DNA from: Iodobacter ciconiae
GTDB lineage: Bacteria > Pseudomonadota > Gammaproteobacteria > Burkholderiales > Chitinibacteraceae
Reading direction: 5' to 3'
DNA: 64,000 nucleotides
Assembly: GCF_003952345.1 (NCBI RefSeq)
Contig: NZ_CP034433.1
Coordinates: 2,790,001 to 2,854,000 of the forward strand
A model generated the notes under the pieces. That model was not told the DNA's origin, ran no database searches, and worked only from the letters and a program-made list of their open reading frames with translations. The position numbers and the translations under genes are program-made. Each line of letters begins with the position of its first letter. Position 1 is the first letter of the stretch. Below are positions 1-7,501 of the stretch, piece after piece.

Positions 1-1
1 T

Positions 2-151
2 GCCCCATTTCTAAGCCTCGCCATTGCCAGCGAATCTGCACAGTGCCCGGATGCCAGGCTGCTGGTTGAATGCGGGATCAATGCAAATCATTTTTTCAAA
101 ATGTATTACGAAGCACTGCTTAGCGTTGAGGCCGCCAGCGAAGGAGCGTAG
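2..151 (+). CDS. C-terminal end of an unidentified protein (partial)
   Basis: The window opens inside a reading frame that is open from base 2 to a TAG at 149-151, giving 49 residues with no start codon in view. The codon use looks like the neighbouring genes, and the translation has a mixed, protein-like composition (for example ARLLVECGINANHFFKMYYE). Its stop lies 23 bp from the stop of the convergent sulfatase-like gene, which leaves no other use for this stretch. I do not recognise the family and assign no function. The bulk of the gene lies to the left of the window. Confidence 0.6.
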   Translation, partial: APFLSLAIASESAQCPDARLLVECGINANHFFKMYYEALLSVEAASEGA

Positions 152-174
152 CTTACAAAACAGAATGATCCGGT

Positions 175-1860
175 CTAAAACAAACGCTCGGCAAATAATG
201 CGGGTTCGAACACCTTGCGCCACTCTACCTGCTGGGTAGGCACAAGCTGATCAGACTCTCTGGCACAGAGACTGGATAACGCCCCCCAGAAAGGATCCTC
301 CTTAGGCAATAGCTGAGCTAATTCCCCAGGCAAGCAGAACATCGGTTTTCCGGCCAGATTGCCAATCATACCGGCCGCAAGATCTGGCCTGCTGGCCTTG
401 ATAAATAAAGGAACTTCAGCGCGCTTTCGCCATTGCTGAGGCGTTAGTTTATAAGCAAAGCGAAATTTATCGTTGCGATCGCCTTTACTGCGAAAAAAAT
501 GATCATCAAAGACGCCTTTACGATAAAAAGCGGCTGTCAAAGAAGGCTTATGATCACCAATCAAAGCAATCACCAGCGGGCGTTTACGCTTTTTTGCCTG
601 AGCCTCAAGCTGCTTCACAAATTTTTCCAGATGTTTTACTGCAGCATTCAGACGCTGATTGTAATCGCCCATTCCGCCGTCATAATCTCTGTCTGTGTAA
701 TTACCGTGTGTCATTACGGTTACCAAGGACAGCATGGTTTTGCCTTTAGCCGGGCCTTGCGCATAAGCTTTAAGCGCAGCATCATATAAAAGACCATCGT
801 CCGGCCAGGTTCTGGTTTTCCATGACATCTCTTCTACAAAACGTGTCGAACTAAAGCCAAAACTAGGGTAGATATTGCTCCGCTTCCAGAAATTGCCATA
901 AAAATTATGCATGCCAATTGTTCGGTAACCCGCATCTTTGTAGCGGGAAACCAGTGTTGCCGCATCCTTGCGGTAGCTGCTGGCATAATTCTGATAATCA
1001 ATACCCGGTAAAACAGCAGACGACAAGCCCGTTAACATTTCAAACTCGGCCTCTGCCGTGCCTCCCCCATACACAGGGCTGAGCATCATGCTGGCACTAA
1101 AGCCCTTTTGCTTCAAACGCGCAATCGGCGTTATAAAGTGATCATCATCCAGGCTGGTAAAACAGGCTTCACATAAAATCAGCACCACATCCGGCTCAAT
1201 GGCCTGCTGTGTTTTAAGTGTGCCCAGCGTGTAAAAGGAATGAGCCCCGGCAGACGGCAGTTTCACACTTTCAGCCGTTTGATAAAGATGGACCAGTAAG
1301 CCATTTTGCCGAGTGTTCTGAATAAAGTTATATGACAGATAACTTGCCTTAAAATGCTCGGCCAGGATGCTGCTGCTGGTTTTGTTAAGCACCCCATGAT
1401 CAAAAATACGTATCAGTAAAAGAGCAGGTAAGAGCAGAGCCAGGGCTAACCGCCACCATGCAAAGCGCGGCCTTTTCCAGACTCCCACACCCACGGCACA
1501 CGCCACTAACAATGAAAACGCAATCATTTCCCAGTTCAGATAGCTGGCTAAAGATACACCCTGAGAAACCTCAAACAGATCACGGGCCAGCAGCGGCTCA
1601 CCCGTCTGCCCTTCTTTTAACCAGCTCGCCTGGCAGAGCAAACCTTCCAGCCCAATTGCCACAACCGTTGCAGCCCAACGATTCAGGACCAGGGCCAAAA
1701 ATGCAAACAGCAAGCCAGAAAACAGGAGGCGCTGCACGCTCCAGTTCTGATCTACAAAATAACGCCCAAGCAGCAGCAAAAGCACCGGGCCAAGAATAAA
1801 GGCCAGTTGCTTAACTATTTTTCTAAAAAAAACAGCCTTCTCGAAATACGACATCAGCAT
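175..1860 (-). CDS. LTA synthase-like sulfatase-superfamily membrane enzyme
   Basis: About 561 residues from the ATG at 1860 (a GTG at 1878 and an ATG at 1854 are alternatives; none has a strong ribosome site). The N-terminal third holds several hydrophobic segments (about residues 15-35, 45-75, 110-130 and 138-155), followed by a periplasmic sulfatase-fold domain. The LtaS-type motif GGGTAEAEFEMLTG is present, with its Thr at about residue 268 as the expected nucleophile. An upstream LILCEA supplies a metal-binding Glu and a late GDH motif supplies further ligands. Such enzymes in Gram-negatives transfer phosphoglycerol or phosphoethanolamine head groups to glycans or lipids; the substrate here cannot be read from sequence. 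The gene stands alone and converges on the partial gene at the left edge. Confidence 0.8.
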   Translation of the reverse strand: MLMSYFEKAVFFRKIVKQLAFILGPVLLLLLGRYFVDQNWSVQRLLFSGLLFAFLALVLNRWAATVVAIGLEGLLCQASWLKEGQTGEPLLARDLFEVSQGVSLASYLNWEMIAFSLLVACAVGVGVWKRPRFAWWRLALALLLPALLLIRIFDHGVLNKTSSSILAEHFKASYLSYNFIQNTRQNGLLVHLYQTAESVKLPSAGAHSFYTLGTLKTQQAIEPDVVLILCEACFTSLDDDHFITPIARLKQKGFSASMMLSPVYGGGTAEAEFEMLTGLSSAVLPGIDYQNYASSYRKDAATLVSRYKDAGYRTIGMHNFYGNFWKRSNIYPSFGFSSTRFVEEMSWKTRTWPDDGLLYDAALKAYAQGPAKGKTMLSLVTVMTHGNYTDRDYDGGMGDYNQRLNAAVKHLEKFVKQLEAQAKKRKRPLVIALIGDHKPSLTAAFYRKGVFDDHFFRSKGDRNDKFRFAYKLTPQQWRKRAEVPLFIKASRPDLAAGMIGNLAGKPMFCLPGELAQLLPKEDPFWGALSSLCARESDQLVPTQQVEWRKVFEPALFAERLF

Positions 1861-2104
1861 AAACCGGCAGAAACACACGTAATTAAAAGGGGCGGCAAAT
1901 CTAGCATAAAATCAACCGATTAACGTAATAAAATCATGATGAAGCACACTATTTACAGATAAAATTCCTCCTGTAAACATAGATAAAGTTATATCGCTGA
2001 GTTTTTTGTAATAAAAACCAAACTCATTTATAAGGCATTTGTACCAAGCATGCGGCATCTATAGCCGCTATCCTCGGGCAGCCTTATACCAACAAAGGAT
2101 CATT

Positions 2105-2722
2105 ATGTACCATGGAGAGCGCTTCAATAGCTGGAGCCACTTAATCGGGGCGGCACTCGCGGTCAGCGGGCTGATCGTGCTCGTCACGTTTGCAGCAATG
2201 ACAGGCGATCCGTGGAAAATCGTCAGTGTAGCGGTTTATGGCAGCACACTGGTGCTACTCTATGTTGTTTCTACCCTTTATCATTCACTCAAGGGCAAAG
2301 CCAAAGCTGTTTTCCAGCGGCTGGATCACTGTGCCATTTACCTATTAATTGCAGGCAGCTATACGCCTTTTGCCCTCGTCACCCTAAGAGGCCCCCTGGG
2401 CTGGACCATTTTTGGCGTGAACTGGGCACTGGCGATCTTCGGCATCGTGCAGGAAAATATTCTGGGAAAACGCACCCGTATCTTGTCCTTAGGCATTTAC
2501 GTGGTGATGGGCTGGTTAATTATCTTTGCCATCAAGCCCTTAATGGCAGCACTCCCCCCCGCAGGTATGAGCTGGCTGGCTGCAGGCGGCGTAGTCTATA
2601 CCCTGGGAATTGTATTTTACGTACTCGACACCCGCATCCCCCACGGTCATGGCATCTGGCATCTGTTCGTGCTCGGCGGCAGCCTCTGCCAATTTATCAG
2701 CATTTTGTTTTATGTGATTTAG
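2105..2722 (+). CDS. Hemolysin III (PAQR/YqfA-like) membrane protein
   Basis: 205 residues from the ATG at 2105, which has AAAGGA a few bases upstream; the in-frame extension to 2039 lacks such a site. The protein is almost entirely hydrophobic with seven likely membrane spans. It carries the HlyIII/PAQR landmarks: an early H near NSWSHLIG, the STLYHSL segment, DHCAIYLLIAGSYTP in the third span, and the C-terminal GHGIWHLFVL. In this family the conserved His and Asp residues form a zinc site and the fold resembles alkaline ceramidases. Despite the name, a role in haemolysis is not expected for most members. It is a single-gene unit converging on a TSUP transporter. Confidence 0.88.
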   Translation: MYHGERFNSWSHLIGAALAVSGLIVLVTFAAMTGDPWKIVSVAVYGSTLVLLYVVSTLYHSLKGKAKAVFQRLDHCAIYLLIAGSYTPFALVTLRGPLGWTIFGVNWALAIFGIVQENILGKRTRILSLGIYVVMGWLIIFAIKPLMAALPPAGMSWLAAGGVVYTLGIVFYVLDTRIPHGHGIWHLFVLGGSLCQFISILFYVI

Positions 2723-2740
2723 GGCGGGTAAAACCCGCCC
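2722..2740. terminator. GC-rich palindrome between convergent genes
   Basis: GGGCGGGT (2722-2729), three A, then ACCCGCCC (2733-2740) forms a perfect 8-bp stem. It overlaps the stop codon of the HlyIII gene and lies 10 bp from the stop of the convergent TSUP gene. No T-tract follows on either strand, so it may be a weak bidirectional stop or a repetitive palindrome rather than a standard terminator. Confidence 0.5.
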
Positions 2741-2750
2741 CACGTGACGA

Positions 2751-3548
2751 TTACAACAAACTCCACAGCATCTTGCTTGCCAGCACAATCAACAGAGCTG
2801 CGAAACATTTTTTTAGTACCGGCACAGGCAGGCGGTGTGCCGCGGCAGCACCTACTTTGGCCATGGGGAAACTGGCCAGCACAATACCCGCCAGCGCAGG
2901 CAGGTATACAAAGCCTAAAGCACCTTGTGGCAGCGCATTTGCCGCCCAGCCACTCACCACATAACCCAATGCCCCGGCCAGAGCAATCGGAAAACCAATC
3001 GCGGCCGAAGTGCCTATCGCCTCTTTTACCGGCACATTGCACAGCGTCATAAATGGTACGGATAAAGATCCGCCACCTATACCTACCCAGCTGGAAACCA
3101 GGCCGATAGAAGTCCCCACCGCCGTCATGCCGCCTTTGCCGGGCAAGGCTCTGGATGGCTTAGGTTTAATATCCAGCAGCATTTGGGCCGCCACCAAATA
3201 AGCAAACACCACAAAAAACCACTGCAAGCCTAAACCGGGGATAAAAGCCGCCAACTGTGCGCCAGCAAAAGTGCCCAGTAAAATGCCCGGCGTGATGCTT
3301 TTTACCACCGGCCAGCGCACAGCACCACGGGCATGGTGGGCCTTCAGGCTGGCAATACCGGTAAACACAATCGTCGCCATTGATGTACCCAAAGCCAGGT
3401 GCTGATGATGCTCTGGCGGCAGACCAAGCAGAGCAAACACATACAAGAGCGCAGGCACAATCACGAGTCCACCGCCCACGCCCAGCAAACCCGCTAAAAA
3501 CCCGGCAATCAGCCCGACGCTTAAATAGGCCAGAATCGCGGTCAGCAT
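2751..3548 (-). CDS. TSUP (TauE/SafE, YfcA-like) transporter
   Basis: 265 residues, very hydrophobic, with about eight membrane spans arranged as two repeated halves. Each half starts with a glycine-rich motif (GFLAGLLGVGGGLVIVP near residue 17; GLVSSWVGIGGGSLSVP mid-protein), which is the hallmark of the sulfite exporter TauE/SafE family. Members export sulfite, sulfoacetate or related organic anions; the substrate here is unknown. The start codon overlaps the stop of the upstream EVE-domain gene by 7 bp, so the two are probably cotranscribed and translationally coupled. Confidence 0.85.
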   Translation of the reverse strand: MLTAILAYLSVGLIAGFLAGLLGVGGGLVIVPALLYVFALLGLPPEHHQHLALGTSMATIVFTGIASLKAHHARGAVRWPVVKSITPGILLGTFAGAQLAAFIPGLGLQWFFVVFAYLVAAQMLLDIKPKPSRALPGKGGMTAVGTSIGLVSSWVGIGGGSLSVPFMTLCNVPVKEAIGTSAAIGFPIALAGALGYVVSGWAANALPQGALGFVYLPALAGIVLASFPMAKVGAAAAHRLPVPVLKKCFAALLIVLASKMLWSLL

Positions 3549-4000
3549 AGTTTTGCCAGAATAAAGGCGGCATCTGCGGCAGACACAGGGGTAATGGACA
3601 GCCGCGAGCCTTTTTGCAATAACATCATCTGCGCCAGCTCTGGATGGCTACGCAACTCGCTCAAGCTTAATAAGCGTGTTTTTTGTACGAAACACACATC
3701 AACTTGCAGCCAGCGTGGCTTATCAAGCGTTGATTTTGCGTCAAAATACTCAGAGGCAGTATCAAACTGGGTAGGGTCCGGGTAGGCCGGGCGGCAGACT
3801 GTGGCAAGGCCGGCAATACCGGGCTCTTTACAGCTGGAATGATAAAAAAACACCACGTCACCAAGCTGCATCTGATCGCGCATAAAATTACGGGCCTGAT
3901 AATTACGCACGCCATACCAGCCCACTGTCTGATCGGAACGCGCCGCCAGATCATCAATCGACACATCATCCGGCTCTGATTTCATCAACCAATAATTCAT
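3542..4000 (-). CDS. EVE domain (PUA-like) protein
   Basis: 152 residues, the usual size for a stand-alone EVE protein. It opens with MNYWLMKSEPDDVSIDDL and continues with GVRNYQARNFMRD and the VVFFYHSSC..PGIAGLA strand region typical of the thymocyte nuclear protein 1/EVE family. EVE domains are PUA-like folds that bind modified bases in DNA or RNA. Solitary bacterial EVE proteins are common housekeeping genes of unknown precise role. The gene overlaps the following TSUP transporter gene by 7 bp and lies downstream of a second TSUP gene on the same strand. Confidence 0.88.
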   Translation of the reverse strand: MNYWLMKSEPDDVSIDDLAARSDQTVGWYGVRNYQARNFMRDQMQLGDVVFFYHSSCKEPGIAGLATVCRPAYPDPTQFDTASEYFDAKSTLDKPRWLQVDVCFVQKTRLLSLSELRSHPELAQMMLLQKGSRLSITPVSAADAAFILAKLC

Positions 4001-4061
4001 CTCTAACCCTTTATAAAACCAACATCAAAACCCAAATCTTATGTTGTTTTCAGATACGTAT

Positions 4062-4862
4062 TTAGTGCCGGAAAGTATCCCATACCAGCTTAGAAATTAG
4101 TGTGACCGATAAAATCAAAAATAAGCGGCGTACCCAGACGTTTCCGCCTTTTAAGGCCATTTTGCTGCCCACTTGCGCCCCGGCGATATTGGCCATCCCC
4201 ATTGGGATGGCGTAACCCCAGATCAGCATTTTGGCGGGAATAAAGAACGCCAGCGCAGCCAGATTGGTGGCTAAATTCACCACTTTGGCCGATGCCGAAG
4301 CGCGTAAAAAATCAAAATGAAATAAGCGTACAAACAGAAAAATCAAAAATGAACCGGTGCCGGGACCAAAGAATCCATCATAAAACCCGATCACCAGCCC
4401 AATCAATAAGCCAATATAGAGATCACGGCGGGTCAGCGCCCGCTCTGCGTCTTCATGCCCGAATGACGGTTTTAGCCAGGTGTAAGCCAGCATAATGGCA
4501 AGCAGACCAATCACCAGCGGGCGCACCCATTCCAATGGCAGCAAATGCAAAGAGCGCGCACCCAGATAGGAGCCAACAAAGGCAGCAGCGGCCATCGGTA
4601 ATAAAACATTCCACGGCAATTTAACCCGCCGTGCATAGCGCACAGCGGCAGATGCCGTACCCATCATCGAAGATAATTTATTGCTACCAAAAAGAGCTGC
4701 TGGAATTTCGCGCGGCAAGACCGCAAAGAGGCCCGGAATCATCACCAGCCCACCACCGCCTACGGCAGCGTCGATTAAACCGGCAGTAAAAGCGAGTGGG
4801 AGCAGAAGAATTAAATCAGTAAGCATAGAAACTCGCAGATGCAGATAGCTGACCATTATCAT
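4062..4862 (-). CDS. TSUP (TauE/SafE) transporter, second paralog
   Basis: 266 residues from the distal ATG; an internal ATG at 4826 gives MLTDLILLLPLAF and may be the true start, since TSUP proteins normally begin at the first membrane span and neither start has a clear ribosome site. Both halves carry the family glycine-rich signatures (GLIDAAVGGGGLVMIPGLF and IGFYDGFFGPGTGSF), with about eight membrane spans. The FYDGFFGPGTGSF motif is typical of the YfcA-like subgroup. It differs clearly from the other TSUP protein 0.5 kb away, so this is not a recent duplication. Substrate unknown. Confidence 0.85.
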   Translation of the reverse strand: MIMVSYLHLRVSMLTDLILLLPLAFTAGLIDAAVGGGGLVMIPGLFAVLPREIPAALFGSNKLSSMMGTASAAVRYARRVKLPWNVLLPMAAAAFVGSYLGARSLHLLPLEWVRPLVIGLLAIMLAYTWLKPSFGHEDAERALTRRDLYIGLLIGLVIGFYDGFFGPGTGSFLIFLFVRLFHFDFLRASASAKVVNLATNLAALAFFIPAKMLIWGYAIPMGMANIAGAQVGSKMALKGGNVWVRRLFLILSVTLISKLVWDTFRH

Positions 4863-4917
4863 GCAAGCTTCAAATCAGTAACAGAAACAGATTTATTTAT
4901 CATGCACCGTAACAGGC

Positions 4918-4947
4918 AAAAAAATAGAGCACAGATATGCTCTATTT
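4918..4947 (-). terminator. Rho-independent terminator downstream of asd
   Basis: On the minus strand AAATAGAGC and GCTCTATTT form a 9-bp stem (4939-4947 with 4922-4930) around an 8-nt loop, followed by a run of seven T (4924-4918). It lies 43 bp past the asd stop codon. Confidence 0.85.
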
Positions 4948-4958
4948 CCACTATTCCA

Positions 4959-4981
4959 ACGCGTGGGCACAAGCCGTGCCC
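4959..4981. repeat. Short palindromic repeat, ACGCGTGGGCAC type
   Basis: The sequence ACGCGTGGGCACAA followed by GTGCCC forms a GGGCAC/GTGCCC hairpin (4965-4970 with 4976-4981). The string ACGCGTGGGCACAA recurs between purM and purN (38845-38858), also as part of a palindrome. This suggests a dispersed intergenic repeat. Confidence 0.45.
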
Positions 4982-4990
4982 CCCCTGAAA

Positions 4991-6094
4991 TTAGCCCAAC
5001 AAAATCCGCAACATACGACGTAATGGCTCGGCAGCGCCCCAGAGCAGCTGATCACCGATCACAAATGCGCTGATGTATTCCGGGCCCATATTGAGCTTAC
5101 GTACACGGCCTACGCCGATGTCCATTTTGCCGGTGATAGAAGCCGGGGTCAGCTCTTTAACCGTTACCGAGCGGTCATTTGGTACCCATTTCACCCACTG
5201 ATTGCCAGACTGAATCAGTGCTTCAATTTCGGCAAGTGGCAGATCTTTATTTAGCTTAATAGTCAAAGCAAGGCTGTGGCAGCGCATCGCACCGATACGC
5301 ACACAGAGACCATCAACAGGAATAGCCGCTTCATTACCAAGAATTTTATTCACCTCAGCCTGACCTTTCCATTCTTCCTTGGTCTGGCCGTTATCCAGCT
5401 GCGCGTCAATCCAGGGAATCAGGCCGCCGGCCAAGGGAGCGCCAAAGAATTCTGTAGGTACATCGCTGCGGATTGTTTCGGCAACCTTACGATCGATTTC
5501 TAAAATCGCCGAAGCAGGCGTTGCTAATTCATCGGCTACCGAACCATACACCACGCCCATACCCTTAATCAGCTCGCGCATATGATTTGCGCCGCCGCCG
5601 GATGCCGCTTGGTAAGTCATTGAGCTCACCCAATCGACCAAGCCTGCTTTAAACAAACCACCCATACCCATCAGCATGATGGAATTAGTACAATTGCCGC
5701 CAATATAGTTTTTAACGCCTTTAGCCAAAGAGGCTCGGATCAAATCGTCATTGACCGGATCAAGTACGATTACTGCGTTTTCTTCCATACGCAGGGTAGA
5801 AGCCGCATCAATCCAGTAACCATCCCAACCTGCAGCGCGCAGTTTCGGAAAAATATCTGAGGTGTAATCACCGCCCTGACAGGAAATAATCACATCCATC
5901 GCAGCCAGCTCAGCGATGTCGTTAGCGTTTTTCAGTGTGCCTGCGTCTTTGCCAAAATTCGGAGCGGCCTGGCCAGCTTGCGAAGTCGTAAAGAATACCG
6001 GATCAATCACATCAAAATCTTTTTCTTCCTGCATACGTTGCATGAGGACAGAACCCACCATGCCGCGCCAGCCAACCAGACCTACTTTTTTCAT
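4991..6094 (-). CDS. asd: Aspartate-semialdehyde dehydrogenase
   Basis: 367 residues, the normal length for the Gram-negative enzyme. It reduces L-aspartyl-4-phosphate to L-aspartate-4-semialdehyde with NADPH, the branch point to lysine/diaminopimelate, threonine and methionine. The N-terminal [11 protein letters not shown] is the nucleotide-binding loop, and [11 protein letters not shown] carries the catalytic cysteine at residue 135, the same number as in E. coli. The [13 protein letters not shown] segment supplies the active-site histidine. AGGGAT lies a suitable distance before the ATG. It is a single-gene unit with its own terminator at 4918-4947. Confidence 0.96.
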   Translation of the reverse strand: MKKVGLVGWRGMVGSVLMQRMQEEKDFDVIDPVFFTTSQAGQAAPNFGKDAGTLKNANDIAELAAMDVIISCQGGDYTSDIFPKLRAAGWDGYWIDAASTLRMEENAVIVLDPVNDDLIRASLAKGVKNYIGGNCTNSIMLMGMGGLFKAGLVDWVSSMTYQAASGGGANHMRELIKGMGVVYGSVADELATPASAILEIDRKVAETIRSDVPTEFFGAPLAGGLIPWIDAQLDNGQTKEEWKGQAEVNKILGNEAAIPVDGLCVRIGAMRCHSLALTIKLNKDLPLAEIEALIQSGNQWVKWVPNDRSVTVKELTPASITGKMDIGVGRVRKLNMGPEYISAFVIGDQLLWGAAEPLRRMLRILLG

Positions 6095-6228
6095 GGGTTT
6101 ATCCCTAGCAGTAAAATAAATCAGAATACTGAATATTCAGCATATTGACTAGCTGCCGCCCCTTTTCTTAGGAAAATGTAAATCGGGACTCTTCCATACA
6201 AATACGCCAATTACACTTGATGTCTGCA

Positions 6229-6269
6229 TATAATATTTGTGCTTACAAAATAGTCAGTCGCGGTAATAT
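6229..6269 (+). promoter_or_regulatory. Probable promoter region of dtd
   Basis: A CTTACA (6242-6247) and TAATAT (6264-6269) pair with a 16-bp spacer lies 18 bp before the dtd start. A perfect TATAAT also occurs at 6229-6234 but without a good -35 at the right distance. Assigned from sequence match only. Confidence 0.4.
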
Positions 6270-6287
6270 CTTTGCTCAGGGGGAAAA

Positions 6288-6740
6288 ATGCGCGTCTTAA
6301 TTCAAAGAGTAAAGCAGGCCAGTGTGGCAGTAGATGGCGAAATCTGCGGGCAGATAGCTGCGGGATTATTGCTGCTGGTTGGCATTGAAAACAGCGATTC
6401 TGAAACCGATTTAAACTGGACCGCAAAAAAAATATGCAATTTGCGTATCTTTGAAGATGAAGCACAGGTGATGAATCGCTCGGTACTTGATTGCCAGGGC
6501 GAAATGCTGGCGGTTTCGCAATTCACGCTATTTGGCTCCTATAACAAGGGTAATCGCCCATCCTGGGGCAGAGCTGCCAGGGGGGAAATTTCCCAGCCGC
6601 TATTTAATGCCTTTGTGCAAAAACTGGCCCAGCTAAGCGCCAAACCTGTTCCTACAGGCATTTTTGGCGCGGATATGCAGGTTGAGCTGATTAATGACGG
6701 CCCGATCACGCTGATGTTAGATTCAAAAAATCCTGAGTAG
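6288..6740 (+). CDS. dtd: D-aminoacyl-tRNA deacylase
   Basis: 150 residues against a family norm near 145. The enzyme hydrolyses D-amino acids (and glycine mischarged on tRNA-Ala) from tRNA, a proofreading role in the cytoplasm. It starts [17 protein letters not shown], contains the family motif SQFTLFG with the following NRPSW segment, and the C-terminal cross-subunit NDGPITLML motif that places the Gly-Pro pair in the active site of the dimer. AGGGGGA precedes the ATG strongly. It is transcribed alone, followed by a long structured non-coding region. Confidence 0.95.
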   Translation: MRVLIQRVKQASVAVDGEICGQIAAGLLLLVGIENSDSETDLNWTAKKICNLRIFEDEAQVMNRSVLDCQGEMLAVSQFTLFGSYNKGNRPSWGRAARGEISQPLFNAFVQKLAQLSAKPVPTGIFGADMQVELINDGPITLMLDSKNPE

Positions 6741-6745
6741 CCGCC

Positions 6746-6840
6746 GCCGGGCCTGGGTATCCATAGTGAGGAAGTGCCCGGTTTGAAAATATTTTGATTA
6801 TTTTTGAATCGGGCTGGGGGTGATTAAGCCCAGGCCCGGC
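6746..6840 (+). repeat. Nested inverted repeat after dtd (possible structured 3' UTR)
   Basis: An outer perfect 12-bp stem GCCGGGCCTGGG (6746-6757) with CCCAGGCCCGGC (6829-6840) encloses a second stem of 15 consecutive pairs, 6776-6790 with 6800-6814, around a 9-nt loop. Three pairs in the inner stem are G-U when read as plus-strand RNA, while the minus-strand RNA would have A-C mismatches. This favours a role in the dtd transcript. ATTTTT follows the outer stem, so termination is possible. A repetitive palindrome is the alternative reading. Confidence 0.55.
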
Positions 6841-6891
6841 ATTTTTACAGCAGAACAGAATCAAGCCTGACAGGCTGCCAGATAAAGCTGC

Positions 6892-6920
6892 TTGACAGCA
6901 AATCAACTCATTGCCAGAAT
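6892..6920 (+). promoter_or_regulatory. Sigma-70-type promoter ahead of a possible small RNA
   Basis: A perfect TTGACA (6892-6897) is separated by 17 bp from CAGAAT (6915-6920), which matches the -10 consensus at four of six positions including the key A and T. Initiation would fall near 6927. No open reading frame with a ribosome site starts before the terminator at 6989-7014. Confidence 0.5.
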
Positions 6921-6926
6921 GAACCA

Positions 6927-7010
6927 CACAGCGCCGAGTTGATTTTGCCAGCTTGCGGGCGCTTTATAAATACAGCTAAAGCAGCGTCACCCGCGCTTGC
7001 GGGTTTTTTG
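6927..7010 (+). ncRNA. Candidate small RNA, about 84 nt
   Basis: This is the stretch between the predicted promoter at 6892-6920 and the strong terminator at 6989-7014. It can fold as GCGCC (6931-6935) with GGCGC (6958-6962), then GCTTTA (6961-6966) with TAAAGC (6977-6982) as an alternative or neighbouring stem, then the terminator hairpin. The 3' end would be a GC hairpin with a U-rich tail, the form found in Hfq-dependent regulators. It matches no RNA family I recognise. The alternative is that it is the leader or tail of a neighbouring mRNA. Confidence 0.4.
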
Positions 7011-7014
7011 TTTT
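6989..7014 (+). terminator. Rho-independent terminator
   Basis: ACCCGC (6989-6994), a GCTT tetraloop-like turn, and GCGGGT (6999-7004) are followed by a T-rich tract reaching 7014. It is one of the strongest terminators in the window although no gene ends within 240 bp upstream on this strand. Confidence 0.85.
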
Positions 7015-7154
7015 ACGCGCCAATTAATCGACAACTTGCGAGGCGCGCCCAAGTCGGCAGTACAGATATGGGGAAATATCGCTAAAGCGTTGGCCGCATC
7101 TGATTTCAAAAACCTTGCGACCGGCTTCCCACTGTTTGAATTAGGAATGCTGCC

Positions 7155-7448
7155 ATGTACGACTGCCTAGCCCAGGAATTAACTCAAGCCACCCGCGAAC
7201 TGCATCCGGCCCTGCGCTGGAAAACACAAAGCTGGCTGCGCCTTAGTGCCAAACGCAATACCTCACCTCTGGCACTATCCAAGGCCTTTGCTGCAGCCAG
7301 CAGCCTGGGCTTTCGTACCGAGAATCTGGCCAATGGCAGCGTCGTTATTCTGGATATAAATTTGCAAGATGCACTAATGTTTAGCCGACGCTATCCCGGT
7401 TTGCTTGCCGAATACGAACCTATCAATCCATTTTGCTTGCATAAATAG
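7155..7448 (+). CDS. Small protein of unknown function (97 aa)
   Basis: 97 residues from the ATG at 7155, with AGGAA about 7 bp upstream. No signal peptide or membrane span is visible. The N-terminal half is rich in Leu, Arg and Trp (for example ALRWKTQSWLRLSAKRNT) and suggests a small helical, basic cytoplasmic protein; the second half contains a FSRRYPGLLAEYEP stretch. It lies 53 bp before the MATE pump gene on the same strand and could be cotranscribed with it. I do not recognise the family. Confidence 0.6.
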   Translation: MYDCLAQELTQATRELHPALRWKTQSWLRLSAKRNTSPLALSKAFAAASSLGFRTENLANGSVVILDINLQDALMFSRRYPGLLAEYEPINPFCLHK

Positions 7449-7501
7449 TAGCCAGTCAAACGACAGACTGATCTACTTAGCAGGCACAAAAGTAGATCAC
7501 T

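Noticed and set aside
24..239. 71-residue frame on the plus strand at the left edge
   Set aside because: It runs in a different frame from the protein-like fragment ending at 151, has no ribosome site and continues over the end of the convergent gene.
2212..2964. 250-residue frame on the plus strand
   Set aside because: It is a shadow of the HlyIII gene and the start of the TSUP gene in another frame, with low-complexity, Cys/His/Arg-rich composition and no family match.
6706..6927. 73-residue minus-strand frame across the structured region after dtd
   Set aside because: It is antisense to the long hairpin, overlaps the dtd end, and has no start signal.
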